DNA of 64,000 bases, taken from Solirubrobacterales bacterium (GTDB lineage Bacteria > Actinomycetota > Thermoleophilia > Solirubrobacterales > 70-9). The notes below the pieces were generated by a model that worked only from the letters and a program-made list of their open reading frames with translations, made no database searches and had not been told where the DNA came from. The position numbers and the translations under genes are program-made. This document shows, one piece after another, positions 36,327 to 43,678 of the stretch. The stretch spans positions 145,521 to 209,520 of the forward strand of contig JANWHW010000028.1 in the NCBI GenBank assembly GCA_025450195.1. The letters run 5' to 3'. Positions within the stretch are counted from its first letter, which is position 1, and each line of letters begins with the position of its first letter.

Positions 36327-37213
36327 CGCCTCTTCTCGCCGTTCCCAATGTTTCCGAGGGGCGCGATCAGGCTGGGATCGAGGTCATGGAACGGTCTTTC
36401 GCCAGTGGCGTTTCCGCTTTGGACCGCCATTCCGATGCCGAGCACAACAGGACCGTCTTCACGCTTGCCGGCAACCCCGCAGCGCTGACCGAGGCGCTGG
36501 CGCTTGGCGTCAGAGCGGCGATCGAGGCGATAGACATGGCGCGGCACGAGGGGCTTCACCCGGCGATCGGGGCGCTGGACGTCTGCCCGCTGGTTTGGCT
36601 TGACCCTGCCGATCGAGATACGGCTGCCGCCGCGGCGATCGAGGTGGCGGATCGAATTGGCGCGCTCGGGGTCCCGGTCTTCTTCTACGGCGCGCTGGCC
36701 AGTGGCCCAGAGCACGCCGAGCGCGCTTACTTTCGCAACGGCGGGCTCGCCGAGCTGTGGTTGCGCATGGAGGCTGGGGAGCTGCGGCCCGACCGCGGCC
36801 CCTCCCTTCCACACCTAAGTGCCGGCGCGACGCTGGTTACGGCGCGCCCGCCGCTGGCTGCCTTCAATATCGAGCTCGACAGCGCAGACCCTGACATTGC
36901 ACGTGCTGTGGCCGCCGGGTTGCGCGAGTCAGGAGGCGGCCTCTCCGGGGTGCGGGCCATTGGGTTGCCTCTTGCAAGCGGTCGCAGCCAGATCTCGACC
37001 AACGTCCACGATCCGTCGGCGACGACCTTGGGCGAGCTGATTGACCGGACGCGCAAGATCGCTGCGCCTCTAGGCGCACGCCCGGTCGAGGCGGAGCTGG
37101 TGGGCCTTGTGCCTGAAGCAGCGCTCGCCGCATACCCAGACGATGTGCCGATCCGCGGCTTCGATCCAGCCAGAGACACGATCGAGCGACGGCTTGGAGC
37201 CTCAACCGATTAG
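36323..37213 (+). CDS. Glutamate formiminotransferase
   Basis: The enzyme transfers the formimino (or formyl) group between glutamate and tetrahydrofolate. The 296-residue protein has the N-terminal signature 'AVPNVSEGRD', 'DRHSDAEHNRTVFTLAG', 'HEGLHPAIGALDVCPLVWL' and 'FFYGALASGPEHAERAYFRNGG'. It lacks the cyclodeaminase domain found in fused forms. It starts at GTG 36323 within the previous gene's end (4-base overlap). No histidine-utilisation genes are next to it, so its role may be in one-carbon metabolism. Confidence 0.9.
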   Translation: MTPLLAVPNVSEGRDQAGIEVMERSFASGVSALDRHSDAEHNRTVFTLAGNPAALTEALALGVRAAIEAIDMARHEGLHPAIGALDVCPLVWLDPADRDTAAAAAIEVADRIGALGVPVFFYGALASGPEHAERAYFRNGGLAELWLRMEAGELRPDRGPSLPHLSAGATLVTARPPLAAFNIELDSADPDIARAVAAGLRESGGGLSGVRAIGLPLASGRSQISTNVHDPSATTLGELIDRTRKIAAPLGARPVEAELVGLVPEAALAAYPDDVPIRGFDPARDTIERRLGASTD

Positions 37214-37222
37214 ATTTGAGTC

Positions 37223-37588
37223 GTGGCCCAGACGAAGAAAAAGCGCCGTCGCAAGCACCGCGGAACCCAGGGGGGGCGCATCAATCCCAGCCGCCCGACC
37301 GGCCGCCCTCAGAGTCGCGAGGAGGCGAGGGCTAGAGCGCGATCCCGCGGGAAACGGGCTCCTCGCACCGATCAGCCGCCCACCTGGGCAAGTGCGATCA
37401 CGCGCGGCGTGATCGCCTCCGTCGTCTTCACCGTTCTGCTGATCTTGCTCTTCGGCCGCACGATTGGCCAGGGCCTTGCGCTCGGCGCATTCATGCTCGT
37501 TTTCTACATCCCCGCCGGCTACTTCATCGACACGATGATGTGGCGGCGGCGCGAGCGGGCTCGCATACGGGGCACGGAGAGAAAGTGA
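37223..37588 (+). CDS. Small membrane protein with basic N-terminus
   Basis: The 121-residue protein has a strongly basic, Arg/Lys-rich N-terminal 50 residues ('KKKRRRKHRGTQGG') and two helices ('GVIASVVFTVLLILLF' and 'GLALGAFMLVFYIPAGYFIDTMMW'). The family is not recognised; the basic part may touch membrane lipid or RNA. It starts at GTG 37223, and the next gene starts at GTG 37585, overlapping its stop. Confidence 0.72.
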   Translation: MAQTKKKRRRKHRGTQGGRINPSRPTGRPQSREEARARARSRGKRAPRTDQPPTWASAITRGVIASVVFTVLLILLFGRTIGQGLALGAFMLVFYIPAGYFIDTMMWRRRERARIRGTERK

Positions 37589-38232
37589 GCGGGCTCGATG
37601 TCGAGATGCTCACGGTTGGCCCGGTTTCGGAGAATTGCTTTGTGCTTCGCCAGGCGGGAGCCGAACAGGTGCTGATTGTCGATCCGGGCGAGGAGCCGGA
37701 TCGGATCCTGGCCGCGGTGGAGGAGATGGGAGCAAAGGTCGAGGCGATCCTCATCACGCACTGTCATTTCGATCACATCGGTGCGGTTGAGCCGGTGGCG
37801 AAAGCAACCGGAGCCCCGGTCTATTGCCCGGAGATCGAGGCCCCCGTGCTGGCCAACATCATGGCGTTCGTTCCCTGGGATGGATTTGGCCCCTTTGAGA
37901 GCTATGAGGCCGATGAGACCTTGAAAGGCGGGGAGGTTCTGGAGCTGGCCGGGCTCACCCTGGATGTGGTCTTCACTCCCGGCCATAGCCCCGGCCACGT
38001 CACCTACTCGGTGCGGGACGAGAGCGCGATCTTCTCCGGCGACGTCCTCTTCCAGGGGTCGGTCGGTCGTGTCGACCTTCCTGGAGGGGACGGTCCGACA
38101 CTGCTGCAGTCGATTCACACCTTGGTGGAGTCCCACCTGCCCGAGACCACGGTCTACCCGGGGCATATGGGAACTACGACGCTGGCAGCCGAGCGTGCCA
38201 CCAATCCCTTTCTTTCAGAGCTGGCGCTTTAG
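37585..38232 (+). CDS. MBL-fold hydrolase, glyoxalase II-like
   Basis: The 215-residue metallo-beta-lactamase-fold protein has metal motif 'THCHFDHIG', then 'TPGHSPGHVTYSV', 'FSGDVLFQGSVGRVD' and the late 'YPGHMG'. This is the YcbL or glyoxalase II-like group, which hydrolyses thioesters. The C-terminal extension of true glyoxalase II is absent. GTG 37585 was chosen over the track ATG because it gives the family N-terminus 'VSENCFVL' and a 4-base overlap. Confidence 0.9.
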   Translation: MSGLDVEMLTVGPVSENCFVLRQAGAEQVLIVDPGEEPDRILAAVEEMGAKVEAILITHCHFDHIGAVEPVAKATGAPVYCPEIEAPVLANIMAFVPWDGFGPFESYEADETLKGGEVLELAGLTLDVVFTPGHSPGHVTYSVRDESAIFSGDVLFQGSVGRVDLPGGDGPTLLQSIHTLVESHLPETTVYPGHMGTTTLAAERATNPFLSELAL

Positions 38233-38282
38233 GCGTCGCCCGCGCCCCGATAGGGTCGCGTCATCGTGAGGCACGAGCACTG

Positions 38283-39521
38283 ATGGCTGCGAGCAAATAC
38301 CAGGCACCCCGAGGGACCTTCGACATCCTGCCGGATGCAGCTCGCATCAGGGCGCGGATCGAACGCACCGCCGCGGAGATCTTCGTCCGCGCCGGCTACG
38401 AGCCGGTCTCGACGCCGGCCTTTGAGGACACCGAGCTGTTCGAGCGCGGCGTCGGTCGCTCCACCGACATCGTGCGCAAGGAGATGTTCACTTTCGAGGA
38501 CAAGGGGGGGCGCAGCATCACCCTGCGCCCCGAGGGCACGGCGCCGATCTGCCGCGCCTATCTCGAGCATGGCATGCACAAGCTGGCGCAGCCCGTGAAG
38601 CTCTTCTATGCAGGCCCCTTTTTTCGTCACGAGCGCCCGCAGGCGGGCCGCTATCGCCAGTTCCACCAGCTTGGCCTCGAGGCGATCGGGACCGACTCGC
38701 CTCTGGCGGACGCCGAGGCGATCATGCTGCTCGCCGAGCTGCTCGCCGAGCTTGGGGTCCCTGGTGTTCAGCTGCGGTTGGGAAGCCTGGGGTCTCCCGA
38801 TGCGCGGCGCGACTACCTAGAGGAGCTGAAGGCCCACCTGCGTGCTCACGAGGCAGAGCTCTCCAAGGACGTCCGCGAGCGCATCGAGCTAAACCCATTG
38901 CGGGCCTTTGACTCCAGCGACGAGGGGACCCGTGGCGTCATGGAGAACGCCCCGACCATCGTCGAGCGACTCAACGAAGAGGATGCGGCGCACTTCGCCG
39001 AGGTGTGCTCGCTGCTCGACGCCTCAGGCATCGACTATGAGATCGATCCCACCCTGGTGCGGGGGCTCGATTACTACACCCGGACGATCTTCTCCTTCGT
39101 GTGCTCGGAGCTGGGGGCCCAGTCCGAGGTCGGCGGTGGAGGCAGGTACGACGGCCTGATCGAGCAATTGGGCGGGCCGCCCACGCCGGCGATCGGGTGG
39201 GCAGCCGGCGTCGAGCGAATCATGTTGGCTCTGGGGGAGAAAGCCGAGGCGACCGACCGTGACGCGTTCGTTGCGGTGGCCGATGATGGCCAGAGGCAGC
39301 GGGCACTGGCCTTGACAGGTGAGCTTCGCCATGCCGGGCTTGCGGTGGAGGTCGATCTGGCCGGCCGTAGCCTCAAGGGCCAGCTGAAGCATGCCGACAG
39401 GATCCGCGCCCGCCGCGCTGTGATTCTGGAGGCCGATGGGACGATGCAGCTGCGCGACATGCAGACCGGAGACCAGCACCCCGTCGAGCCGGGTGCGGTT
39501 GCCGACGAGCTGAGCAAGTAG
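38283..39521 (+). CDS. hisS: Histidine-tRNA ligase
   Basis: This class II synthetase charges tRNA-His. The 412-residue protein has motif 1 and 2 regions ('LRPEGTAPICRAYLEHG', 'FFRHERPQAGRYRQFHQ') and the HisRS signatures 'LVRGLDYYTRTIF' and 'GGGGRYDGLIEQLGG', then the C-terminal anticodon-binding domain. It starts at ATG 38283 and is followed by aspS after 26 bases, as in many bacteria. Confidence 0.97.
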   Translation: MAASKYQAPRGTFDILPDAARIRARIERTAAEIFVRAGYEPVSTPAFEDTELFERGVGRSTDIVRKEMFTFEDKGGRSITLRPEGTAPICRAYLEHGMHKLAQPVKLFYAGPFFRHERPQAGRYRQFHQLGLEAIGTDSPLADAEAIMLLAELLAELGVPGVQLRLGSLGSPDARRDYLEELKAHLRAHEAELSKDVRERIELNPLRAFDSSDEGTRGVMENAPTIVERLNEEDAAHFAEVCSLLDASGIDYEIDPTLVRGLDYYTRTIFSFVCSELGAQSEVGGGGRYDGLIEQLGGPPTPAIGWAAGVERIMLALGEKAEATDRDAFVAVADDGQRQRALALTGELRHAGLAVEVDLAGRSLKGQLKHADRIRARRAVILEADGTMQLRDMQTGDQHPVEPGAVADELSK

Positions 39522-39547
39522 GCAGCGGTGAAAGACTGCCGACCCCG

Positions 39548-41347
39548 ATGAGCGAATCGTTCCCAGCCCTTCGACCGAATGCATTTCGCGATGCCTGGTG
39601 TGGCCAGGTGCTCGGCGATCGTGTGGATTCCGAGGTGCGGGTGGCAGGCTGGGTGCACCGTCGCCGCGATCACGGCGGCCTCGTCTTCATCGACCTGCGC
39701 GACCGCACTGGAATCGTCCAGCTCGTCTTTCACCCGGACTCCTCCGGTGATGCATTCGAGCTGGCCCACAAACTGCGGGCTGAGGACGTCCTGAGCGCCG
39801 CGGGGAGAGTCGTTCGCCGCTCCGAGGAGACGGTCAACGCTGAGTTGCCGACCGGCGAGTTCGAGCTGGCGGTGGCCAGTGCCGAGCTGCTCTCCGATGC
39901 AGACACGCCCCCCTTCCAGATCGAGGGCTTCTCTGGGGATGTGGGTGAGGACGCTCGCCTACGTCATCGCTATCTCGATCTGCGTCGCGAGCAGATGCGC
40001 GACGCGCTCGTCCTCCGCCATCGGGTGAGCGCCGCAATGCGCGACTTCCTGGACGGCGACGGCTTCCTCGACATCGAGACCCCGGTCCTGACCCGCTCCA
40101 CACCGGAGGGCGCTCGCGACTTCCTCGTCCCCAGTCGACTCCAGCAGGGCTCCTTCTACGCGCTGCCTCAGTCGCCGCAGCTGTTCAAGCAGCTGTTGAT
40201 GGTTGCCGGGTTCGAGCGCTACTACCAGATAGCCCGCTGCTTTCGCGACGAGGACCTGCGCGCCGATCGCCAGCCAGACTTCACCCAGCTCGACATCGAG
40301 ATGTCGTTCGTCGACGTCGACGACGTGATCGCGATCAACGAACGCCTGCTTGTCCACGTCTTCGACCGGGTGGGCGGGCCGGCACTCGATCTGCCGATGC
40401 GGCGCCTTCCCTACGACGAGGCGATCGCCCGCTACGGCACCGACCGGCCCGACACCCGCTTCGGGCTCGAGCTGGTCGATCTCGCAGACGATCTGGCGCA
40501 GACCGAGTTCAAGGTCTTCCGCTCGATGATCGACTCCGGTGGCGCGGTGCGAGGCATCAACGTGGGTGCTCGCGAGATGCCGCGCTCGGCCCTCGATGGG
40601 CTCATCTCCCGCGCCCAAGAGCTGGGTGCGAAGGGGCTCGTTTGGGCTTTCCGCGAGGGCGAGGGGTGGCGTTCGCCGACCGCAAAGTTCCTCTCCGCCG
40701 ATGAGCTGAAGGGATTGAACGAGCGGCTTGGCGCCGAGGAGGGCGACCTCCTCATCGTCGTCGCCGATCGACCCAAGATCGCCAATGCGGTTCTCGGGCA
40801 GCTTCGCCTCGAGCTTGCTGCGGAGTTCGGTTTGATTCCGGAGGGCTCCGATGACCTGCTGTGGATAGTCGATTGGCCCTTGCTGGAGGCAAATGACGAG
40901 GGTGGCTGGGACCCCCTGCATCACCCGTTCACGGCCCCAGCCGCGGATTTCGATCCTGATGACCCCGGCGCGACGAGGGCGCTTGCCTACGACGTCGTCT
41001 GGAATGGCCAGGAGATGGGGGGCGGCTCGATCAGGATCAGCGACTCGGCGGTCCAGCGTGATGTGTTTGCGGCGCTGGGAATCGACGAAGCCGAAGCCGA
41101 GTCGCGCTTCGGCTTCCTGCTGGAGGCACTCCGATACGGCGCCCCTCCGCATGGGGGCATTGCCTATGGCCTGGATCGGATCGTGCAGCGCCTTGCCGGT
41201 GCGGAGTCGATCCGGGACGTGATCGCCTTCCCGAAGACGGCGTCGGGCACCGACGCCTTGACCGGAGCGCCGGCGCCGATTGACGATGGCCAACTGCGCG
41301 AGGTTGGCCTCAAGCTGCGAGCGCAGCCCCCGCCCAGCCGACCATGA
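39548..41347 (+). CDS. aspS: Aspartate-tRNA ligase
   Basis: This class II synthetase of 599 residues has the N-terminal OB anticodon domain ('VHRRRDHGGLVFIDLRDR'), motif 2 'RCFRDEDLRADRQPDFTQLD', a GAD insertion, and motif 3 in 'GGIAYGLDRIVQRLAGAESIRDVIAFPK'. The His in 'RRDHGG' is the residue seen in non-discriminating enzymes that also charge tRNA-Asn, which would need GatCAB; discriminating ones have Leu there. That part is inference. Its stop overlaps the next gene as ATGA. Confidence 0.96.
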   Translation: MSESFPALRPNAFRDAWCGQVLGDRVDSEVRVAGWVHRRRDHGGLVFIDLRDRTGIVQLVFHPDSSGDAFELAHKLRAEDVLSAAGRVVRRSEETVNAELPTGEFELAVASAELLSDADTPPFQIEGFSGDVGEDARLRHRYLDLRREQMRDALVLRHRVSAAMRDFLDGDGFLDIETPVLTRSTPEGARDFLVPSRLQQGSFYALPQSPQLFKQLLMVAGFERYYQIARCFRDEDLRADRQPDFTQLDIEMSFVDVDDVIAINERLLVHVFDRVGGPALDLPMRRLPYDEAIARYGTDRPDTRFGLELVDLADDLAQTEFKVFRSMIDSGGAVRGINVGAREMPRSALDGLISRAQELGAKGLVWAFREGEGWRSPTAKFLSADELKGLNERLGAEEGDLLIVVADRPKIANAVLGQLRLELAAEFGLIPEGSDDLLWIVDWPLLEANDEGGWDPLHHPFTAPAADFDPDDPGATRALAYDVVWNGQEMGGGSIRISDSAVQRDVFAALGIDEAEAESRFGFLLEALRYGAPPHGGIAYGLDRIVQRLAGAESIRDVIAFPKTASGTDALTGAPAPIDDGQLREVGLKLRAQPPPSRP

Positions 41348-41637
41348 GCCTCTTCGACAGATTGCGCGGCTCACGTGCGAACCGCAAGCCCAGCCCCGGG
41401 AAGACTCCGATTCACATCGCTGACCCGCGCTTCGAGAGCTGGGAGGCGGTGCGGGAGTTTGGCGACGTGAAGACGGCCCGAGCGTGGCATCAGGCTCTGC
41501 AGGAGGCGGGGATTGAGACCGCCCTCACCGCGGATTGGCCGATCGATCGCTTCGGCCGTGGCGAAATCTGGCTTTGTGTGCAGCCCGATGACTGGAGCGA
41601 GGCCGAGCTCCTGCTTGCAAACCTGGATCTCGACTGA
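41344..41637 (+). CDS. Small protein, possibly DUF2007-like
   Basis: The 97-residue soluble protein has a short alpha/beta pattern in 'FESWEAVREFGDVKTARAWHQALQEAGIETAL' and 'GEIWLCVQPDDWSEAELLLANLD', which resembles small DUF2007 'putative signal-transducing' proteins. It starts at ATG 41344, coupled to aspS by an ATGA overlap. No function can be assigned. A probable 6S RNA gene follows. Confidence 0.7.
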   Translation: MSLFDRLRGSRANRKPSPGKTPIHIADPRFESWEAVREFGDVKTARAWHQALQEAGIETALTADWPIDRFGRGEIWLCVQPDDWSEAELLLANLDLD

Positions 41638-41730
41638 CCCTTCCCCATTGCCTGCAGTTGAGCTGCCAGGGGCTGCGCCAAATCTGCACGAAAACGCTCG
41701 CCACGGCCCCCTCCGGGTGGTACGGTAGCC

Positions 41731-41890
41731 CCGAGGCTCGAGCCCGCTCGAGAGCCGTCTCACCGTTTGACCCAACACAAACGGCGCGGGAGCTGATCTC
41801 TCTCAACCCCGTGGGGTTGCGAGGAGGCGCCCACCCTTCACTTCAAGGGATCAAAGCCAGAGGCGGTACCGGCGGGCTGGGGCCTCTTTT
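41731..41890 (+). ncRNA. ssrS: Probable 6S RNA
   Basis: This 160-base gap region folds like 6S RNA, the RNA that mimics an open promoter and binds housekeeping RNA polymerase. The ends pair as GAGGC/GCCTC, AGCCCGC/GCGGGCT and GCCGTC/GGCGGT. A central bubble has a hairpin on each side (CCGTTTG/CAAACGG and CCCTT/AAGGG), and a terminal CAACCC/GGGTTG hairpin closes the other end. The 3' strand resembles E. coli 6S ('AAGGGATCAAAGCC..GGCGG'). A TACGGT box lies just upstream and TTTT follows. In Bacillus, 6S-1 RNA also lies between aspS and mnmA. Confidence 0.72.
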
Positions 41891-41979
41891 CTCTGGCGGG
41901 TGATCAGGTTGACCTGGCGTCAGGTCCGCGACGACGCGGCCGAGATCGCAGGGGACCTGCGAAGGCTGCTCATGCCTCC

Positions 41980-41985
41980 TACTCT
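41980..41985 (+). promoter_or_regulatory. -10-like box of the mnmA fusion gene
   Basis: TACTCT ends 6 bases before ATG 41992, which fits a leaderless transcript. No ribosome site is seen ahead of the ATG. Confidence 0.35.
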
Positions 41986-41991
41986 TTAGCG

Positions 41992-43464
41992 ATGGAACGG
42001 GAGTCGTTCGAGCACTACCTACGGGATGAGGCGCGGCGCGGTCCGGCCGATCCGGACGCCTACACCGGCGCCGCCGGCGGGGCTGCCTGCGGTGACCTGT
42101 CGCGGATATCCCTCGTCCTGGACGAGGGTCGAATCGATTCGGTCACCTTCGACGCTGAGGGATGTGGGGCGATGCGAGCGGCGACTGCAGCGACGGCCGA
42201 GATGGTCGAGGGCGAGGCAGTGCTGAGCGCCGCGCGGATCGGGATGGACGAGATCGACACCGCCCTAGGAGGGCTGACGCCGGCCAAGCGGCATGCCGCA
42301 CAACTCGCCGCCGATGCCCTGCACCGGGCCTTGGCCACCGCGGCCGCCTCAAGCGATCAATTGGCGCCGGAAGCTCCTTCAAGTGGATCTTCACCGACCA
42401 CCCCGCAGCGGGTCCTGGTCGCGATGTCGGGGGGTGTCGACAGCGCCGTAGCCGCCTTGTTGGAACGGGAGCAGGGGATGGAGGTGATCGGGGTGACCCT
42501 GAAGCTCTGGGCCGACCCCGAGACCGACGGCGCCAAGGCGTGCTGTTCGCCGGAGGCCGTGCTCGGCGCCCGTGCGGTCGCGCACTCACTCGACGTTCCC
42601 CACCTGACGCTCGACCTCGAGGAGGATTTCCGGCGCCGGGTCGTTGGCGCCTTCGTCTCGGGTTATACGGCGGGTGCGACGCCAAACCCATGCATCGTCT
42701 GCAACGGGGAGGTTCGCATTGCGGCGATGGTCGATCTCGCCGAACGGCTCGGGGCCGACTATCTCGTCACCGGCCACTACGCGCGGATCGTCGAGGATGG
42801 CGACGGGCCCCTGCTGGCGGCTGCTTCTGACCGGAACAAGGACCAGAGCTACATGCTGGCCGCCTTGCCCCCGGCGATGCTGACCAAGCTGCGATTCCCC
42901 CTGACCGACATCTCCAAGCCTGAAGTGCGTGACGTGGCTGCTCGTCACGGGCTCTCGGTCGCCCACAAGCCAGAGAGTCAGGACCTCTGTTTCCTTGCCG
43001 GTCAGGGCAAGCAGAAGTTCCTAAGCCGCCACGGCGGGCTCGGGGAGCGTGAGGGCGACGTGCTCGACCGCTCCGGGCAGCCAATTGGGCGCCACCGCGG
43101 CCATCACAACTTCACGGTCGGGCAGCGGCGAGGGCTTGGGGTATCGGCCCCCGAGCCCCTCTATGTGCTTTCCACCGATGCGGCTGCGAACACCGTCACC
43201 GTCGGTGGCCGCGAGGATCTGGCGACGAAGCGGATCAAGGTTCGCGACGCGGTCCTGCATCGCGACGGCGGGATAGTCGATGCCGTGAAGCTCCGCTACC
43301 GGGCGATCGCCGTTCCTGCGGTTTGTGGAGCGCAGGCGGGCCACCACGCAGAGTTGGGCATCGACCTCGAAGAGGCGTTCGATGCGGCCTCGCCGGGACA
43401 GGCCGCCATTCTGTTGGCCGGCGAGACGATCGTCGGTCACGGCACGATCGCGACTGCGGTCTAG
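41992..43464 (+). CDS. mnmA: IscU-like domain fused to tRNA 2-thiouridylase MnmA
   Basis: The C-terminal 350 residues are MnmA, which thiolates U34 of Lys, Glu and Gln tRNAs: P-loop 'AMSGGVDSAVAALL', catalytic Cys in 'CCSPEAV' and 'NPCIVCN', and 'FLAGQGKQKFL'. The first 112 residues look like an IscU/NifU-N scaffold: 'ACGDLS' (Cys33, Asp35), 'GCGAMRAATAATAEMVEG' (Cys58) and 'KRHAAQLAADAL' (His101), where the third scaffold Cys is Ala102. A Ser/Pro/Ala linker joins them. The stop codon lies in a long inverted repeat. The fusion suggests Fe-S or sulfur delivery in cis. No iscS is in the window. Confidence 0.93.
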   Translation: MERESFEHYLRDEARRGPADPDAYTGAAGGAACGDLSRISLVLDEGRIDSVTFDAEGCGAMRAATAATAEMVEGEAVLSAARIGMDEIDTALGGLTPAKRHAAQLAADALHRALATAAASSDQLAPEAPSSGSSPTTPQRVLVAMSGGVDSAVAALLEREQGMEVIGVTLKLWADPETDGAKACCSPEAVLGARAVAHSLDVPHLTLDLEEDFRRRVVGAFVSGYTAGATPNPCIVCNGEVRIAAMVDLAERLGADYLVTGHYARIVEDGDGPLLAAASDRNKDQSYMLAALPPAMLTKLRFPLTDISKPEVRDVAARHGLSVAHKPESQDLCFLAGQGKQKFLSRHGGLGEREGDVLDRSGQPIGRHRGHHNFTVGQRRGLGVSAPEPLYVLSTDAAANTVTVGGREDLATKRIKVRDAVLHRDGGIVDAVKLRYRAIAVPAVCGAQAGHHAELGIDLEEAFDAASPGQAAILLAGETIVGHGTIATAV

Positions 43465-43624
43465 TGTCGTGAGTCGGAGTTTCGCGGCCACCTCGCGGCG
43501 CCCGGGCGCGCATGGACCCACCCGCACGGCACAGGTACTTCAGTACCTGTCTGCCGTGCGTGCGGCCCCAGCCACACCCGGTCACTCGCGACGTTGCACC
43601 CAAAATTCCGACTCACGACACTAG
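43461..43624. repeat. Long inverted repeat between mnmA and alaS (MITE-like)
   Basis: The arms 43461-43482 and 43603-43624 pair over 22 positions with one G-U pair ('TAGTGTCGTGAGTCGGA' core), and both ends are CTAG. The left arm contains the mnmA stop codon. A second, strong hairpin lies inside (CGCACGGCA CAGGTAC / GTACCTG TGCCGTGCG, with a 2-base bulge). The size and end structure suit a small non-autonomous mobile element; a terminator or ncRNA is also possible. Confidence 0.65.
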
Positions 43625-43678
43625 GCTCTTTGACCAACCCCGCGGCCTTCTCGCCCGTGAATATTTAGGCTCCCTCAC

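Noticed and set aside
39959-41374. 471-aa minus-strand ORF opposite aspS
   Set aside because: It is antisense to clear class II synthetase motifs.
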